A DNA stretch of 64,000 bases, taken from positions 21,925,014 through 21,989,013 of the forward strand of contig NC_043964.1 of assembly GCF_902148855.1 (NCBI RefSeq), written 5' to 3'. Positions 24,974 to 36,800 of this stretch are shown here, piece after piece. Position 1 is the first letter of the stretch. Each line of letters opens with the position of its first letter. The position numbers and the translations under genes are program-made. Under the pieces are notes generated by a model that was not told the origin of the DNA, searched no databases, and was given only the letters and a program-made list of their open reading frames with translations. Origin of the DNA: Sphaeramia orbicularis. Lineage: Eukaryota > Chordata > Actinopteri > Kurtiformes > Apogonidae.

Positions 24974-27900
24974 ATGGCGACGGAGCACTGTGATGCTGTG
25001 AACATGGACCCTGACATGGAAATGCTCAGTGACGAAGAAATGGAAAGGTATGGAGAATTATAGCACTGTTGTCAACCGCAAACATATATAGAGAGCGACG
25101 TGTCTGACTGATTGCTGTCATTAAAGCTCTCGTCGTGTCAGTTTTGTCGCATGGTGTCGCACAATGCACGCCGACTAGCGCGCTACCGTTTACTGTTTAG
25201 CTAAATTTGGCCCCGGATTGCGTTAGCTCACTTGCCCCCCTCTTACCTAACTAGCTCCTGTGCTTCATCTCTATGCAACAGTTAAGCACACTATATTGAG
25301 TCGATAATCAGCAAGGGTAATGGATATCCCGCCCAAAAGAATGAATTTTAAGTGTGTAATGTTTTATTTTTCGTAAAGTGCTGGCGTAGTTCCGTAAGCA
25401 CCTATCACTCAAACTGCGTTGGTGAGGTAAAACATGAAAGACTTCCAAAAAAAGTAATGGCAGTTGCCCACAGCCTGGTGTCATATGTTCCTGGCTCTGC
25501 TCTGACTGTCAGCTTCACAAAATAGCAACATGTTTGATAGGAGTAGACACTTATGCCCTGCTGGTTTGGCTCTTTCTATGTTTAGCTAACGGTGGCCAGG
25601 AAGCGCTGTTGTACTCTGTCATTCACAGTTTTGGACATGCATACTTATTGTGATGGTCACAGCATTATAGTTAATTATAGTTACAGCAATTTGACGTTGA
25701 CAGACACAAGTTGAGCACCCACCTGTGATCTGAAAAAGAGAACTTGTCAGCAGACTATTGCAGACACGCTGTCGCTTTAGTGACTCATCTCAGACTTAAC
25801 TAAAACATTTTTAACCTTTTGTTTGTGTGTGTTCACCACCTTTTACATAGGGAGGCGGAGGGCTTCAAAGAACAAGGCAATGCTTTTTATATTAAGAAGG
25901 ATTATGCAGAGGCATTCAACTACTACACCAAGGCCATAGGTAAATATGGTAGTATAATAAGCACTGCTGTTAATCAGTGGGATGGTGGTCATTTTCTGGA
26001 CGCACTTCCTTGCTATACCAATAACTTGTGTTTTTGTGCAGACATGTGCCCGAAGAATGCAAGTTACTATGGTAACCGAGCAGCAACACTAATGATGTTG
26101 TGTCGATACAGAGAGGCTTTAGAGGATTCCCAGCAAGCAGTACGACTAGACAACAGTTTCACAAAGGTATGTTGTATGATTGACTACATTTTTGTGACTG
26201 ACAACATAATTACCAGTAAATTGACAGAGTTACATGCAGCAACTAAGATAATAGCAAAGTATGTTCTACCACATAGCAGAGCTGGTTACTTGGTCACCTT
26301 GCAATTACACATGCAATGCACATTGAAATTTGGGTTTAAATCTTAGTAATTTATCAACAAGGAGTAAAAGATCATAAATTAAGGGCTCAACTCAGATTAA
26401 AAGAAAAAAAAGGATGTCTATACTAGATAAACTTGTGTATTCAGTTTCTGAGTGCATTTCTCCCACAGGGCCATCTGCGAGAGGGCAAGTGCCACCTGTC
26501 CCTTGGCAATGCTATGGCTGCCAGTCGATGTTTCCAGAGGGTTTTGGAGATGGAGTCTGACAACAGCCAGGCACAGCAGGAGGTGAGCTGGCTTTCTGAT
26601 TGTGATTTGACAACTTTCACATGATTATCCACTACCAGTTAAGCTTTGGCCAAGCTAGTTCAAATAAAGTGCAAAAGTCTGATACTGAGCGGTTTAAGAG
26701 GAGATTAAACAGTGTTAGTGTTGACTCTCTTTGAGAAACCTAGGAAACAACTTTTAGCTTATTCAATGACAAACTGCTTCTTGCATTGACCTCATTTTGT
26801 AAGTACTGTGTGTAACACAAAAGGGAGGACAGCAGTAGCTGTAAAGCAGTGTGTTACTAGTTCAGGTCTGTAACATTATAACTGATCACAAAATCCTTTC
26901 TCAGTTGAAGAATGCAGAGTCCATCCTTGAATATGAGAGAATGGCAGAGATTGGATTTGAGAAGCGAGACTTCAGAATGGTAAATGGCTATTTTGTATTC
27001 ATTTGACTGTTTTTTCATCAGTAACTGCAGTGACAAGTAAGAGATACTCCAACCGGGTTGTCTTTAGGTTGTCTTTTGCATGGATCGTGCCTTGGAGTCT
27101 GCCACAGCCTGTCACAGATTTAAGATCCTGAAGGCAGAATGTTTAGCTCTGCTGGGACGCTACCCTGAGGCTCAGTCAGTAGCCAGGTGAGTCGGTGAAT
27201 AAACTCTTAGACTCGTTATTTATCTGTATTATTAAAGTCAAGTGGTCTCTGTGTGCGTGTATGTGTGTCTTGGGACTCACACAAAATCCGGAAAGAGCTG
27301 ACTACTGCAGGTTGGCATACTTATGTATTTTTGGTCAAGGAACAGACTAGCAAAAATGGCAAGTTGAAAGGACCAATATTTTGGGAGATACTAGTAATTT
27401 TGGAATACAATTGCCTTACTATCACATTGCTATACCCAGAACGCTTTGGCGGTGACTGCTGGACAAATGTGGTACAGCATGCACGAATACACAACAGCAT
27501 AAAAACTACCCTATCTAGAACCTGTGGATCCCCACGGCTCAACACACTAGTTGTATATAATTGGAATAACAGTAAAGGGTCTGCAGAATAGGTCTGAGGG
27601 GTGTTCAAGTGTTATTTAATTAACTTAATACAACTGATATATTTGTTATTTATGTGTGTGTTAATTATTTGTTACCATACAGTGACATTCTTCGAATGGA
27701 CTCCACTAATGCGGATGCACTGTACGTGCGTGGTCTATGTCTGTACTATGAGGACTGCATTGACAAGGCTGTCCAGTTCTTTGTCCAGGCCCTGCGTATG
27801 GCTCCTGACCACGACAAGGCTCGGCTTGCATGCAGAGTGAGTAATGAATATTATTTATTCATTCGTTACCTTTATTGCAACAGTTTTGCTCACTGCTAAA

Positions 27901-30900
27901 CAGTAGCAGAACACATCTGTGTACTGTAAGCTCAACTACTATTGCACACAAAAGGAACTAAAATAGCTCAGATAAACTCTAATAGTTGTTTTCTATAAAT
28001 TTCTGTGAATTCTTTCCCCAGAATGCCAAAGCACTGAAAGCCAAGAAGGAGGAGGGGAACAAGTCATTTAAGGAGGGAAACTTTGAGGCAGCCTATGAGT
28101 TATACTCTGAAGCTCTAACAATAGACCCCAACAACATCAAGACTAATGCAAAGCTGTACTGTAATAGAGCCACTGTTGGATCTAAGGTGAGTAATTTACA
28201 CAGAACAGATCTTATATATAATTTTGTGTTAAACTGTGGGAATGTATAATGAAATTGCTTGTCAGATGCTGTTCTCTTTATTGAGACAAGTAAACATGTT
28301 AACTTCTACTCAAACACTTTTTAAATGTTTACAGTCATCTTTCATCATACTTTGATCACATTTGTATTATTACAATGTACGATTCCAATGAATTTATTCC
28401 AGCAGAGGCTGTTTAACTGTGGGTCATTCCCCGTATGATTCATTGCAGGGAAACTCACATAGTTACTCATTCCCGTTTAGGGAATTGGGTTGCAAATGCA
28501 AAGATTCTGCAGAGTTCTCAATCTGTCTCTTTTTTTAGTTTTGACATTCTTGCCATGTTATATTTTCCCCTGTCCGATGAACAAAATTAGGCCACTACGT
28601 TGCCTCTTTCGCTATCGTGCACTGTTATACTTTTTTTTCTTTTTTTCTTTGAAAGCTGAAGAAACTAGAACAGGCCATCGAAGACTGCACGAAGGCCATT
28701 AAACTGGATGAGACCTACATCAAGGCCTATTTACGGAGAGCACAGTGGTATGTCCGGGTCTTCTAACTTCACTAATAATAGAATGATAAAAGTAAAAGGT
28801 TATAAGGAATTGTGTTTAGATTGCAGATATCAAAGCATAGAAAATGTTTATTTTGTACACGGATATTTTAACTGGTTAATGAAACACTTGTTCACTCTGT
28901 GCTGCAGTTACATGGACACAGAACAATATGAGGAGGCAGTTCGAGACTATGAGAAGGTTTACCAGACAGAGAAGACAAAAGGTGAGAATGGACTAGAGCT
29001 GCTGAGCCGTCAGTAGATGCTTACTCCTTGTGTTTCATTGCACTGTTAACAACACATTGTGGCCTGATTTTACTGTTGTTACATCGTCACATTGCAGCAT
29101 ATATCAGGTGTCCCTGCAGCTTCTCAAATGCACTCATGCTTTTTGTCCTTTGCTGTAGAACACAAGCACCTCCTGAAGAATGCTCAGTTGGAGTTGAAGA
29201 AAAGCAAACGGAAAGATTACTACAAAGTGCTCGGGGTGGATAAGAACGCCACAGAAGATGAAATCAAGAAAGCTTACCGCAAAAGAGCCCTTTTACATCA
29301 CCCAGGTGCCTTAAATTATAGTTCTTTAAGTTGCATAACGCTGTATGAAGTCATGCCTCAGAGCAAATAATTTTTCTTCTCACTGTTTAGATCGTCACAG
29401 TGGAGCTAGTCCTGAAGTTCAGAAGGAAGAGGAGAAGAAGTTTAAGGAGGTGGGCGAGGCTTTCAGCGTGCTGTCAGACCCAAAGAAGAAGTCTCGCTAC
29501 GACAGCGGACAGGATCTAGAGGATGACGGCATGAACATGGGAGGTTAGCATCTCGGCGGGCCTTTGGGTGGTACAGTAGCACCCAAGGTGAACAGAGGCA
29601 GCAGGAGTCATGTTTATGCTGATGAGCCACATTTTGAGGTCAGACGGTACATCCTGACTGCACGGTTTATCATCATGAGGCTCAGCACTGATGCAAGAAA
29701 CAGAATTCCCTGCCCATCTGGAGAGAAATGAAACTGTATCAGTCCCAGTAGAATGAATGAATGCTTTAGTGAAGGATGTACAAAAACATGTAGAAAAAAC
29801 ATAAAACTACCAACAAAGCAAATATAGAATACAACGAACACAACAAAGGAATTTCTACTATTATACATAAGAAATACTTAATACAATTTTATGGTTATTC
29901 ACACATCCAAAAAGGAGTAGGAAGAAGTAAACAATAACTGATTAATTTAATTTATTAGATTATTGTTAATTTTAATTTCATAATTTGATCCCACCCCTTT
30001 TCCCTAAATCATGTATTACAATACTCTAAGCCAGGGGTCACCAACCCTGGTCCTCGAGAGCTACTATCTTGCATGTTTTAGATGACTGATTCAAATGATA
30101 AGCCTATCATCGAGCTCTGCAGAAGCCTGATAACGACCGTCAGGTGTGCTGGAAGAGTAAAACATGCAGGATAGTAGCTCTGGAGAACCAGGGTTGGTGA
30201 CCCCTGCTCTAAGCTGATAGTACATAAATCAGGGGTCACCAATCCTGGTCCTCGAGGGCCGATATCATGCGTGTTTTAGATATTTCCCTCTTCCACCACA
30301 CCTGACAGTCGTTATCAGGCTTCTGCAGAGCTTGATGATAGGCTTATCATTTGAATTGAGTGTGTTGGAAGAGGGATACATCTAAAACATGCAGGATAGT
30401 GGCCCTTAAGGACCAGGATTGGTGACCTCTGACATAGATAATCATATCCTCACCGAAATAATGATCATCCCATCAGAGGAAGGGGGGCGGGGGGTCAGTT
30501 GTAATTTAAACAAATGCACTGATATTCAAACATTTTCATCCCCATATCTCTCCACAAAAAACCTCTCTTTATACCTCTGTTTAAATTGAAATACATAAAC
30601 CATTTTTTACCTCTAGAAAGTGGGTGTTCATTGGATTTGTTTAGTCTCTCTGGGTTTGTTTCTACATGCTGTAGGTGTAAAATTATTTTTTAAGAAACAT
30701 TGTTTTAACATCAGGTAATGACAAACAAAAACAAAAAAACATCACAGCACCTAAATCTCCTTGGATCAATACTGATTTCTACTTTTTTCTCTCTTTTTTT
30801 CAATCACTGCTAGACTTTGATGCCAACAACATTTTCAAGGCGTTCTTTGGAGGCCCAGGTGGATTTAGTTTTGAAGGTAAGTTACACAAAGATGACGATG

Positions 30901-31009
30901 GCTTTTAATTTTCCTCCAAAAAATATCAAATTTATTTCAGTGATTGACTTATTTCTTTTTTTTTTTTACAGCGTCTGGACCAGGAAATTTCTTCTTCCAG
31001 TTCGGTTAA
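24974..31009 (+). CDS. dnajc7: DnaJ homologue subfamily C member 7 (TPR2 co-chaperone)
   Basis: Cytosolic co-chaperone that binds Hsp70 and Hsp90 through TPRs and stimulates Hsp70 ATPase through a J domain. Fourteen exons join in phase to 493 residues (human 494): 24974-25047, 25851-25939, 26042-26166, 26469-26582, 26905-26979, 27068-27186, 27683-27836, 28022-28186, 28656-28747, 28908-28981, 29159-29305, 29391-29543, 30814-30876, 30972-31009. TPR repeats fill about residues 25-360 (for example [20 protein letters not shown]). The J domain begins [20 protein letters not shown] at 379; its HPD motif (408-410) is split by the exon 11/12 junction. The tail [10 protein letters not shown]...FFFQFG is typical. 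The ATG context GGCAAAATGG is good. No damage seen. Confidence 0.97.
30032..30206. mobile_element. Near-palindromic hAT-like MITE P, copy 1
   Basis: CAGGGGTCACCAACCCTGG at the left and GGTTGGTGACCCCTG at the right, with an exact 8-bp duplication CTCTAAGC (30024-30031 and 30207-30214). Almost the whole 175 bp can fold as a hairpin around TTGCATGTTTTAGA / AAAACATGCAGG. Confidence 0.85.
30230..30431. mobile_element. Near-palindromic hAT-like MITE P, copy 2
   Basis: Starts CAGGGGTCACCAATCCTGG and ends GGATTGGTGACCTCTG, flanked by ACATAAAT (30222-30229) and ACATAGAT (30432-30439), seven of eight matching. It lies only 15 bp past the duplication of copy 1. Confidence 0.8.
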
Positions 31010-32292
31010 TTGTTGGATTCTTCTCCGTAAACAGTTAAAACATCAGGACTCTTCAACAATGTCAACCCCCCGACCCACCATCTGTATTTAATGACTGACC
31101 GAGTACGAGTCAGATTCTTGTCTATGCCATTGACTGAATGAATGCAACCCAATGACCACACGCAGCAAATGATTTAATGCCCGTTTAGCAAGAACCCGCA
31201 GAGTCGATACTGTTTCTGGTTTTGGATTAGGTTCTCTTCTCTCAGAATGAAACAAACTTGAAAGTCAATCATGGCTCGCTACACTGGTCCAACTCTTCTT
31301 AGATTTGTGAGAAAGGAAAGGAGAGATTTTTGCAGCTATTGTGTCAGAGCATTTTAGGGATCCTTGCAGGAAGTTACATCCCGGTAAGTTGCATCTTGAG
31401 ATGAAACTGAGCAATGAGCAAGCTATTATCTGGCTCTTGTCAACTTACTGCTGAAGTGGTATGCATGAAAGTTACTACCTTGCTTAATGATTTCTGAAGG
31501 AAGTCACTGAGCAAGTGGCCCCTCCCCCTCTTTGAAGAATCCGTCAGGCACACTGGCTGACGGCTGGCTGCTACAAATTCGCACTGATAATGCCTCCTTG
31601 TCATAAGCCAATAGGAGAACTTGAACATTTTTTAAATTCACAACAGCTGGAGCTAGACTTATCCATAGAGAACAGCCGAAGCACACCGCAGAAGGTTGCT
31701 GTGGCGACGCTGCACCGGCTCCGTCGCCCTTCCTCTCGTTGTCACAAGTTTTATGTTTGATGTTGCCATTCACAGATTGCTGCATTGTACATTTTACTGG
31801 AATGTAAAGTGTTGATTTGTGATGATAGTTCATTATGTTTCCATTTTTTTTTAATTTTGATATGTATATTTATTGTAAATTTGCTGTCTGATAGAACATC
31901 AATGTAAAATGAGGACGCTCTCCTGGTATGAAGGGTTTAAACAGAAGCACCGATAACAAACACGTTTTTGACACAAACTCAGGAAGGTGATCGTTTCGTT
32001 TTGTTTGCATCAAAATATTCGCAGACAAAAGAGTATGCGCCACATGCCACCTGACAATGATGAGAAGGAATTTTATCGAAGACCACAGGTAGGGGTAGAT
32101 TTTGCGTTTTAGGAATTTGGGCCCTGTGTAAGAATCATAACTTGGTAATGTTTAACTACTTCCTGATGATTGTGTTCTTTGGTGCACCTCCAGTAAAATC
32201 CAGGAAAGTGTCCTCATCTTTTGCTCAGTTTTTGCTCTTACGGTGGAACCATCCTCTCTTTAACCTTATGAAGTACCAGCCGTGTCAATAAA
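31010..32292 (+). other. dnajc7: dnajc7 3' UTR with poly(A) signal
   Basis: Non-repetitive sequence from the stop codon to AATAAA at 32287-32292 (GTGTCAATAAAGTTGG), followed by a GT/T-rich stretch. A 1.3-kb UTR is plausible. Confidence 0.65.
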
Positions 32293-32444
32293 GTTGGCTT
32301 CCTCTGGGTTTCCCCTAAAATGTCTCCTTTATTTGAGCAGAAAATCTCCATCAGTGCTAATCAGTGGTAGAATGTAATGAGGTTTGGAAGCTTGAGCTCA
32401 GTCACTGTTGCGTCTTGAGCAAAGTAGTATGCTTTTCACTATAC

Positions 32445-33098
32445 CACAGGTGCCAAACATGCGGCCCGCCAAAGGGTCCAGTCCGGCCCTTGGGATGAAT
32501 TTGTGAACTGCAAAAATTACACCAAGATATTAACAATCCTTTTAGTTCAGGTTCCACATTCAGACCAATTCAATCTCAAGTGGCCAGGATTCAGTAAAAT
32601 ACTAAATCATAATAACATATAATAATGACAACTCCAAATGTTTCTCTTTGTAAATGTCAATATTTTCATGTATTTACACTGAAAGTATAATTTCACAAAA
32701 AAAAACGTGAATAACCTGAACAAATATGAACAACCTGAAATGTTTTAAGAAAAGTAAGTACAATTTTAACAATTTTCTGCCTGATATTAAGTGTTTTGTG
32801 TATTTGTAGTGATCTGTAAGTTATAATGAACATGTATAAATGATAAACTGAGGCATAATATTGTTAAAATTGCACTTATTTTTTTCAATTTGTTCATGGT
32901 ATTCACATTGTTTGAAAGGAGAGTTTGTAGATGTAAACATTTTTGTTGTTTAATTTGACTTTTTTCGCTCTAAAACAGAAAATTTTGGAGTTGACATTAT
33001 TTATAGGTTATTATGTTGTTTTTTTTACTGGTTTGGCCCACTTCCGATCAAATTTAGCTGAATGTGGCCCCTGAACTGAAATGAGTTTGACACCTCTG
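32445..33098. mobile_element. hAT-like non-autonomous element A, copy 2
   Basis: Begins CACAGGTGCCAAACATGCGG and ends GAGTTTGACACCTCTG. Contains the same GGGTCCAGTCCGGCCCTTGG and CCGATCAAATTTAGCTGAAT motifs as 2659-3322, up to scattered changes. CTATAC occurs on both sides, but the 8-bp duplication is imperfect here. Confidence 0.75.
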
Positions 33099-33720
33099 CT
33101 ATACACTGTAATGTTACATAAAAAAAAAAAATACTGATATAATGCAAAACCAAAGTAGTAAATGTGGCTAAAATTGCTTCTCTGTTGAGTTACATTAAAA
33201 TACTCTTATATTATTAATCCTAAGAACACAATAATAGAAAAATTGTGCATGAGTACTTTCATTGTTGATATTATAAAGTACATTTTTGCTGTTATTTGCC
33301 TACTTCCACAGCTTTACACATAAATAATTTTATTTCAGGACTTCACCTTTCATTGGAGTATTTGTACTTTGCGGTACAGTATCTGAGTATTTATTAAATT
33401 TCAGAAATGTGTCCTGTTTGTGCCCTTGAGTATTTCTACATAGTGGTATTTAGTTATGTAAAGTGTAGCAGCAATTGGCTCATGAAGAAAACTACAAATA
33501 AACCAAATAACTCACATCCACAGGGACACTTACGTGGGGAACAATGTCAATTTTATACTAAAATTAACAAAAATAATTATGGTAGTCAAACAAATCCAGT
33601 CTAAAGACAACACATTATTAGTCAAAACAACATTAATTAATCATCCCTTTTTAAATATTACAGAAACAGCAAATATCTCCAGACTTACAAAAGCATATCA
33701 GTGCCATTTTGCTCTGCTTG
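33099..33720. other. Intergenic stretch between dnajc7 and odad4, nothing recognised
   Basis: AT-rich, no supported gene or named repeat. Confidence 0.35.
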
Positions 33721-33736
33721 TAGTAAATAGTTTGGC

Positions 33737-33793
33737 CACGTGAGGGTGCTGCTTCCATACATTTCCGGTTTGTTGGTGCGGTTGCTAGGATAC
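33737..33793 (+). promoter_or_regulatory. odad4: odad4 proximal promoter with a candidate RFX X-box
   Basis: GTTGCTAGGATAC (33781-33793) resembles the RFX X-box, two imperfect inverted half-sites, and lies about 95 bp before the odad4 ATG, the usual distance for motile-cilium genes. An E-box CACGTG (33737-33742) and an ETS-like ATTTCCGG (33761-33768) are next to it. The right half-site of the X-box is weak (4 of 6 positions). Confidence 0.45.
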
Positions 33794-33887
33794 GAGTTGA
33801 CGCTGTTTAACAGTCCCATGTCCTCACCAAATGAAAACGTCTTTTTCAGTGTGGTGTTGAGACTTTAATGTATTAATTTAACCAGAA

Positions 33888-36800
33888 ATGTCAGACACAA
33901 GTTTGGGCGCCGAAGGTCAAGAGGTCAAAGGTGTGTTTTCCAGTTTACAGGCGGATGGAGACTGGCTGTACATCAAAGGAGAGTATAAGAAGGCCATAGA
34001 GAGCTACACAAAGGTAGGCCCAGACTGTAAACATACCACAATAACTGGAAAAGATAGCACGAAAACTGTAACTTAACTGCAAAGAAAAAAATGAGACAAA
34101 AAATGAATGTAATCTAGAATCTTATTGGGATCTGCACGTGCATCACAATGTCCAGGTCTGTCAGTACAGCATAATAATACGGAAGAAGATTAGGGCCACT
34201 GGAAATAAAAAATAAAAAAAAAAAACCCAAAAATTAACCCTTTCATGCATAGTGGTCACTACAGTGGACAGTTATTCTCCTGCTGTTCTCTTGTATAGTC
34301 ATGGGTTTTGTTGTTTTAGTTCCATATCAGCCAACAGAGTGAAAACTTACGCATCATCCACATACACTGACATTCATACCATTATTGTCACTTTCCTGTT
34401 CTTTTATCTAAATCAATTGTTAATTATCAGACTGTAATTAACAGAGTTTTATTTTTTTTTCAACAAAAATGTGTTGTTGTTTTTTTGCATATTATCCGAG
34501 TAATAACTAGTATTATTGTATGTTAAAATGTGAGAAAACATCAGATTAGCAGCATTAACCTCCTGAGACCTAGGAAAGTGAATTTTTTTGCTTTTTTCCA
34601 TTAAACAATTGTCTTGATTGGAAACTACATAATACAACATTTTTGTTTGTTTGTTTTTTTGTTTGTTTTCTGAGATTTTTTTTAATTTTTTTATTTATTT
34701 ATTTATTTATTAATGGAATGTCCTTTACAATGGACAGCATTTTTTACGTAAAACTGTCAAACTTTTGGCCCCTACAGAGGACAAAAATGCGTTGCTGGGT
34801 CTCAGGAGGTTAAAAATGCTTTTATTTAATTGTTTTCACACAGTATGTCAGTAAGTGCATGTTTCTGAGCTTCAAAAATTAGATGCATGGTGTCCAGCTG
34901 AGTGGACATTTTTGTAACTCCATGAAAAATAGGTTCATTAAAAAAAAAAAAGAAAAAAAAAGAAAAATCAATCACATTGTTTTTTTCATGCCTGAAGAGG
35001 AATAAAAACACTCAAGAAAAACATCTTGATTAAGGTTCTCGTACTTCATGCATGAAAGTGTTAAGGTCCAATATATGTTTTTTTATTATTATTCTGAGAA
35101 AAAAAGTCAGAATTCTGACTTTTTTTTCCTCAGAATTCTACCTTTAATCTCAGGATTCTGCCTTTTTTTCTTAGAATTCTGAGATTAAAGGCAGAATTCT
35201 GACATTTTTTCTCGGAATTCTGCCTTTGATCTCAGAATTGTGCCTTTAATCTCAGAATTCTGCCTTTAATCTCAGAATTCTGCCTTTAATCTCAGAATTC
35301 TGACTTTTTTTTCTCAGAATAATAATAATAAAAAATATATATTGGACCTTAATTTTTTTTTCCAGTGGCCCTAATCCTCTTCCATTTAACAAAGAATGTG
35401 GGGATTGGTCGTATTTTTAATTTTTATAAATGTTTTATTTTTTGTTTTTGAATAGGCACTGACTTTAAAGCCCAATGACAGGAGCTGCTATGTTGGTCGA
35501 TCCAAATGCTACTTGAAGCTGGGTCTGTCTGAAAATGCTTTAAAAGATGCAGAGGCTTCACTCAAAGAGGACAAGACATTTTTTGAGGTAAACGTAACTG
35601 ACATTATCATTATTAAATCATCCATCTGTCTGTATTAAGGAATGAGTCTGCTTTAATAACCAGTATTTTAAATTTAAGTCAACGCTGTAGGCCCTACCCC
35701 TGTTTTTTAACAGGTTAATGTAAGTCTCTCATGCTCCTTGTAGTATGTGTATTTCTAGTTTCAGCTCAATATACTTAACAGATCAGATCAACATCTATCT
35801 ATTTACTTGATTTAAAATGTATGTAAGCATACCATGACATGTAAACAATGTAAAAATTAAGTTAATATAAATTAGGAATATAAAACAGTTTGGAAAAAAA
35901 CATAAAATATGAAATAGACCTCATTTGAACCAGACATATATGACCACTGCTAATCAACTACTGTAGTTATGTACAAATTTGAGGCATTTTATGATATATT
36001 TCTATTTTGTTCAGCTTTATACATCTACTCTGCTACATCTCTGGGGCAAATATTGCACATTTTGTCTGACAGCTTTTATTTACTTTCCAGTTTACATTTT
36101 TTTTTAACTCCCTTCCTGTCCAGTGACTGAATTTCTGCAAAAGTGTTGATTTTATATACATGATAAACTCAATAATGACTTGTTTCTTTATAGACTGAGA
36201 AAAATCTTTTACATATTAAAACAAATAAATATTTATAAACCCCTGTAATTATCTGAAATAGAGCTGTTTTTTTATATATATCTTTTTAAAGACATAGGAC
36301 GATTTTATAGAATATGTTGCATTATTATACATTAAATTACTTAACAGCATATGACATTCTTTAAATGGGCTCAAATATATAGTAATAAAACACTGACAGG
36401 GAACAATTATAGAGGTTAAATCAAAGGAAAAAGGTAACTTATTATTCCTGTCAGAAAATTTTGTCTATATATTACCCATTCTAATACACACAGTACCTAG
36501 TATTAGTATTCATCATTTTAGTGCACACATACTACTTTTACTATTCATACTTAACATATTTTGCTGATATGATCTACATAATTCAGAGATTTTACTTGTG
36601 ATGTCCTTTTGTGAAAACCATCACTCAAACCAACATGTAATATGTCAGAACATACATGAAAGCCTGAGTTTATCATGTTCCCTTTTCTTTAGGGTCTGTA
36701 CCAGAAGGCAGAGACCTTGTACTACATGGGGGAGTTTGAGTTCGCTCTGGTGTTTTACCACAGAGGGAGGAAGCTTCGTCCGCAAATACAGGAGTTCAGG

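Larger units (their letters stand above)
29544..30813 (+). other. dnajc7 intron 12, rich in repeats
   Basis: Contains an A/T-rich LINE-3'-like segment with AAAAGGAGTAGGAAGAAGTA (about 29910), two palindromic hAT-like MITEs listed separately, and a short G-rich run near 30480. No coding sequence of its own. Confidence 0.6.
34181..35383. mobile_element. Palindromic MITE G, copy 1, hosting MITE E (odad4 intron 1)
   Basis: GATTAGGGCCACTGG near the left and CCAGTGGCCCTAATC near the right are inverted ends. The inside is a run of TCAGAATTCTGA palindromes (35105-35315). The left arm is interrupted at a TTAA by MITE E (34234-35064). The matching TTAA in the right arm (35349-35352, in GGACCTTAATTTTT) is empty. 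Confidence 0.7.

Noticed and set aside
27253-27591. 112-codon frame in dnajc7 intron 6
   Set aside because: Lies wholly inside an intron whose flanking exons join perfectly without it; no family match.
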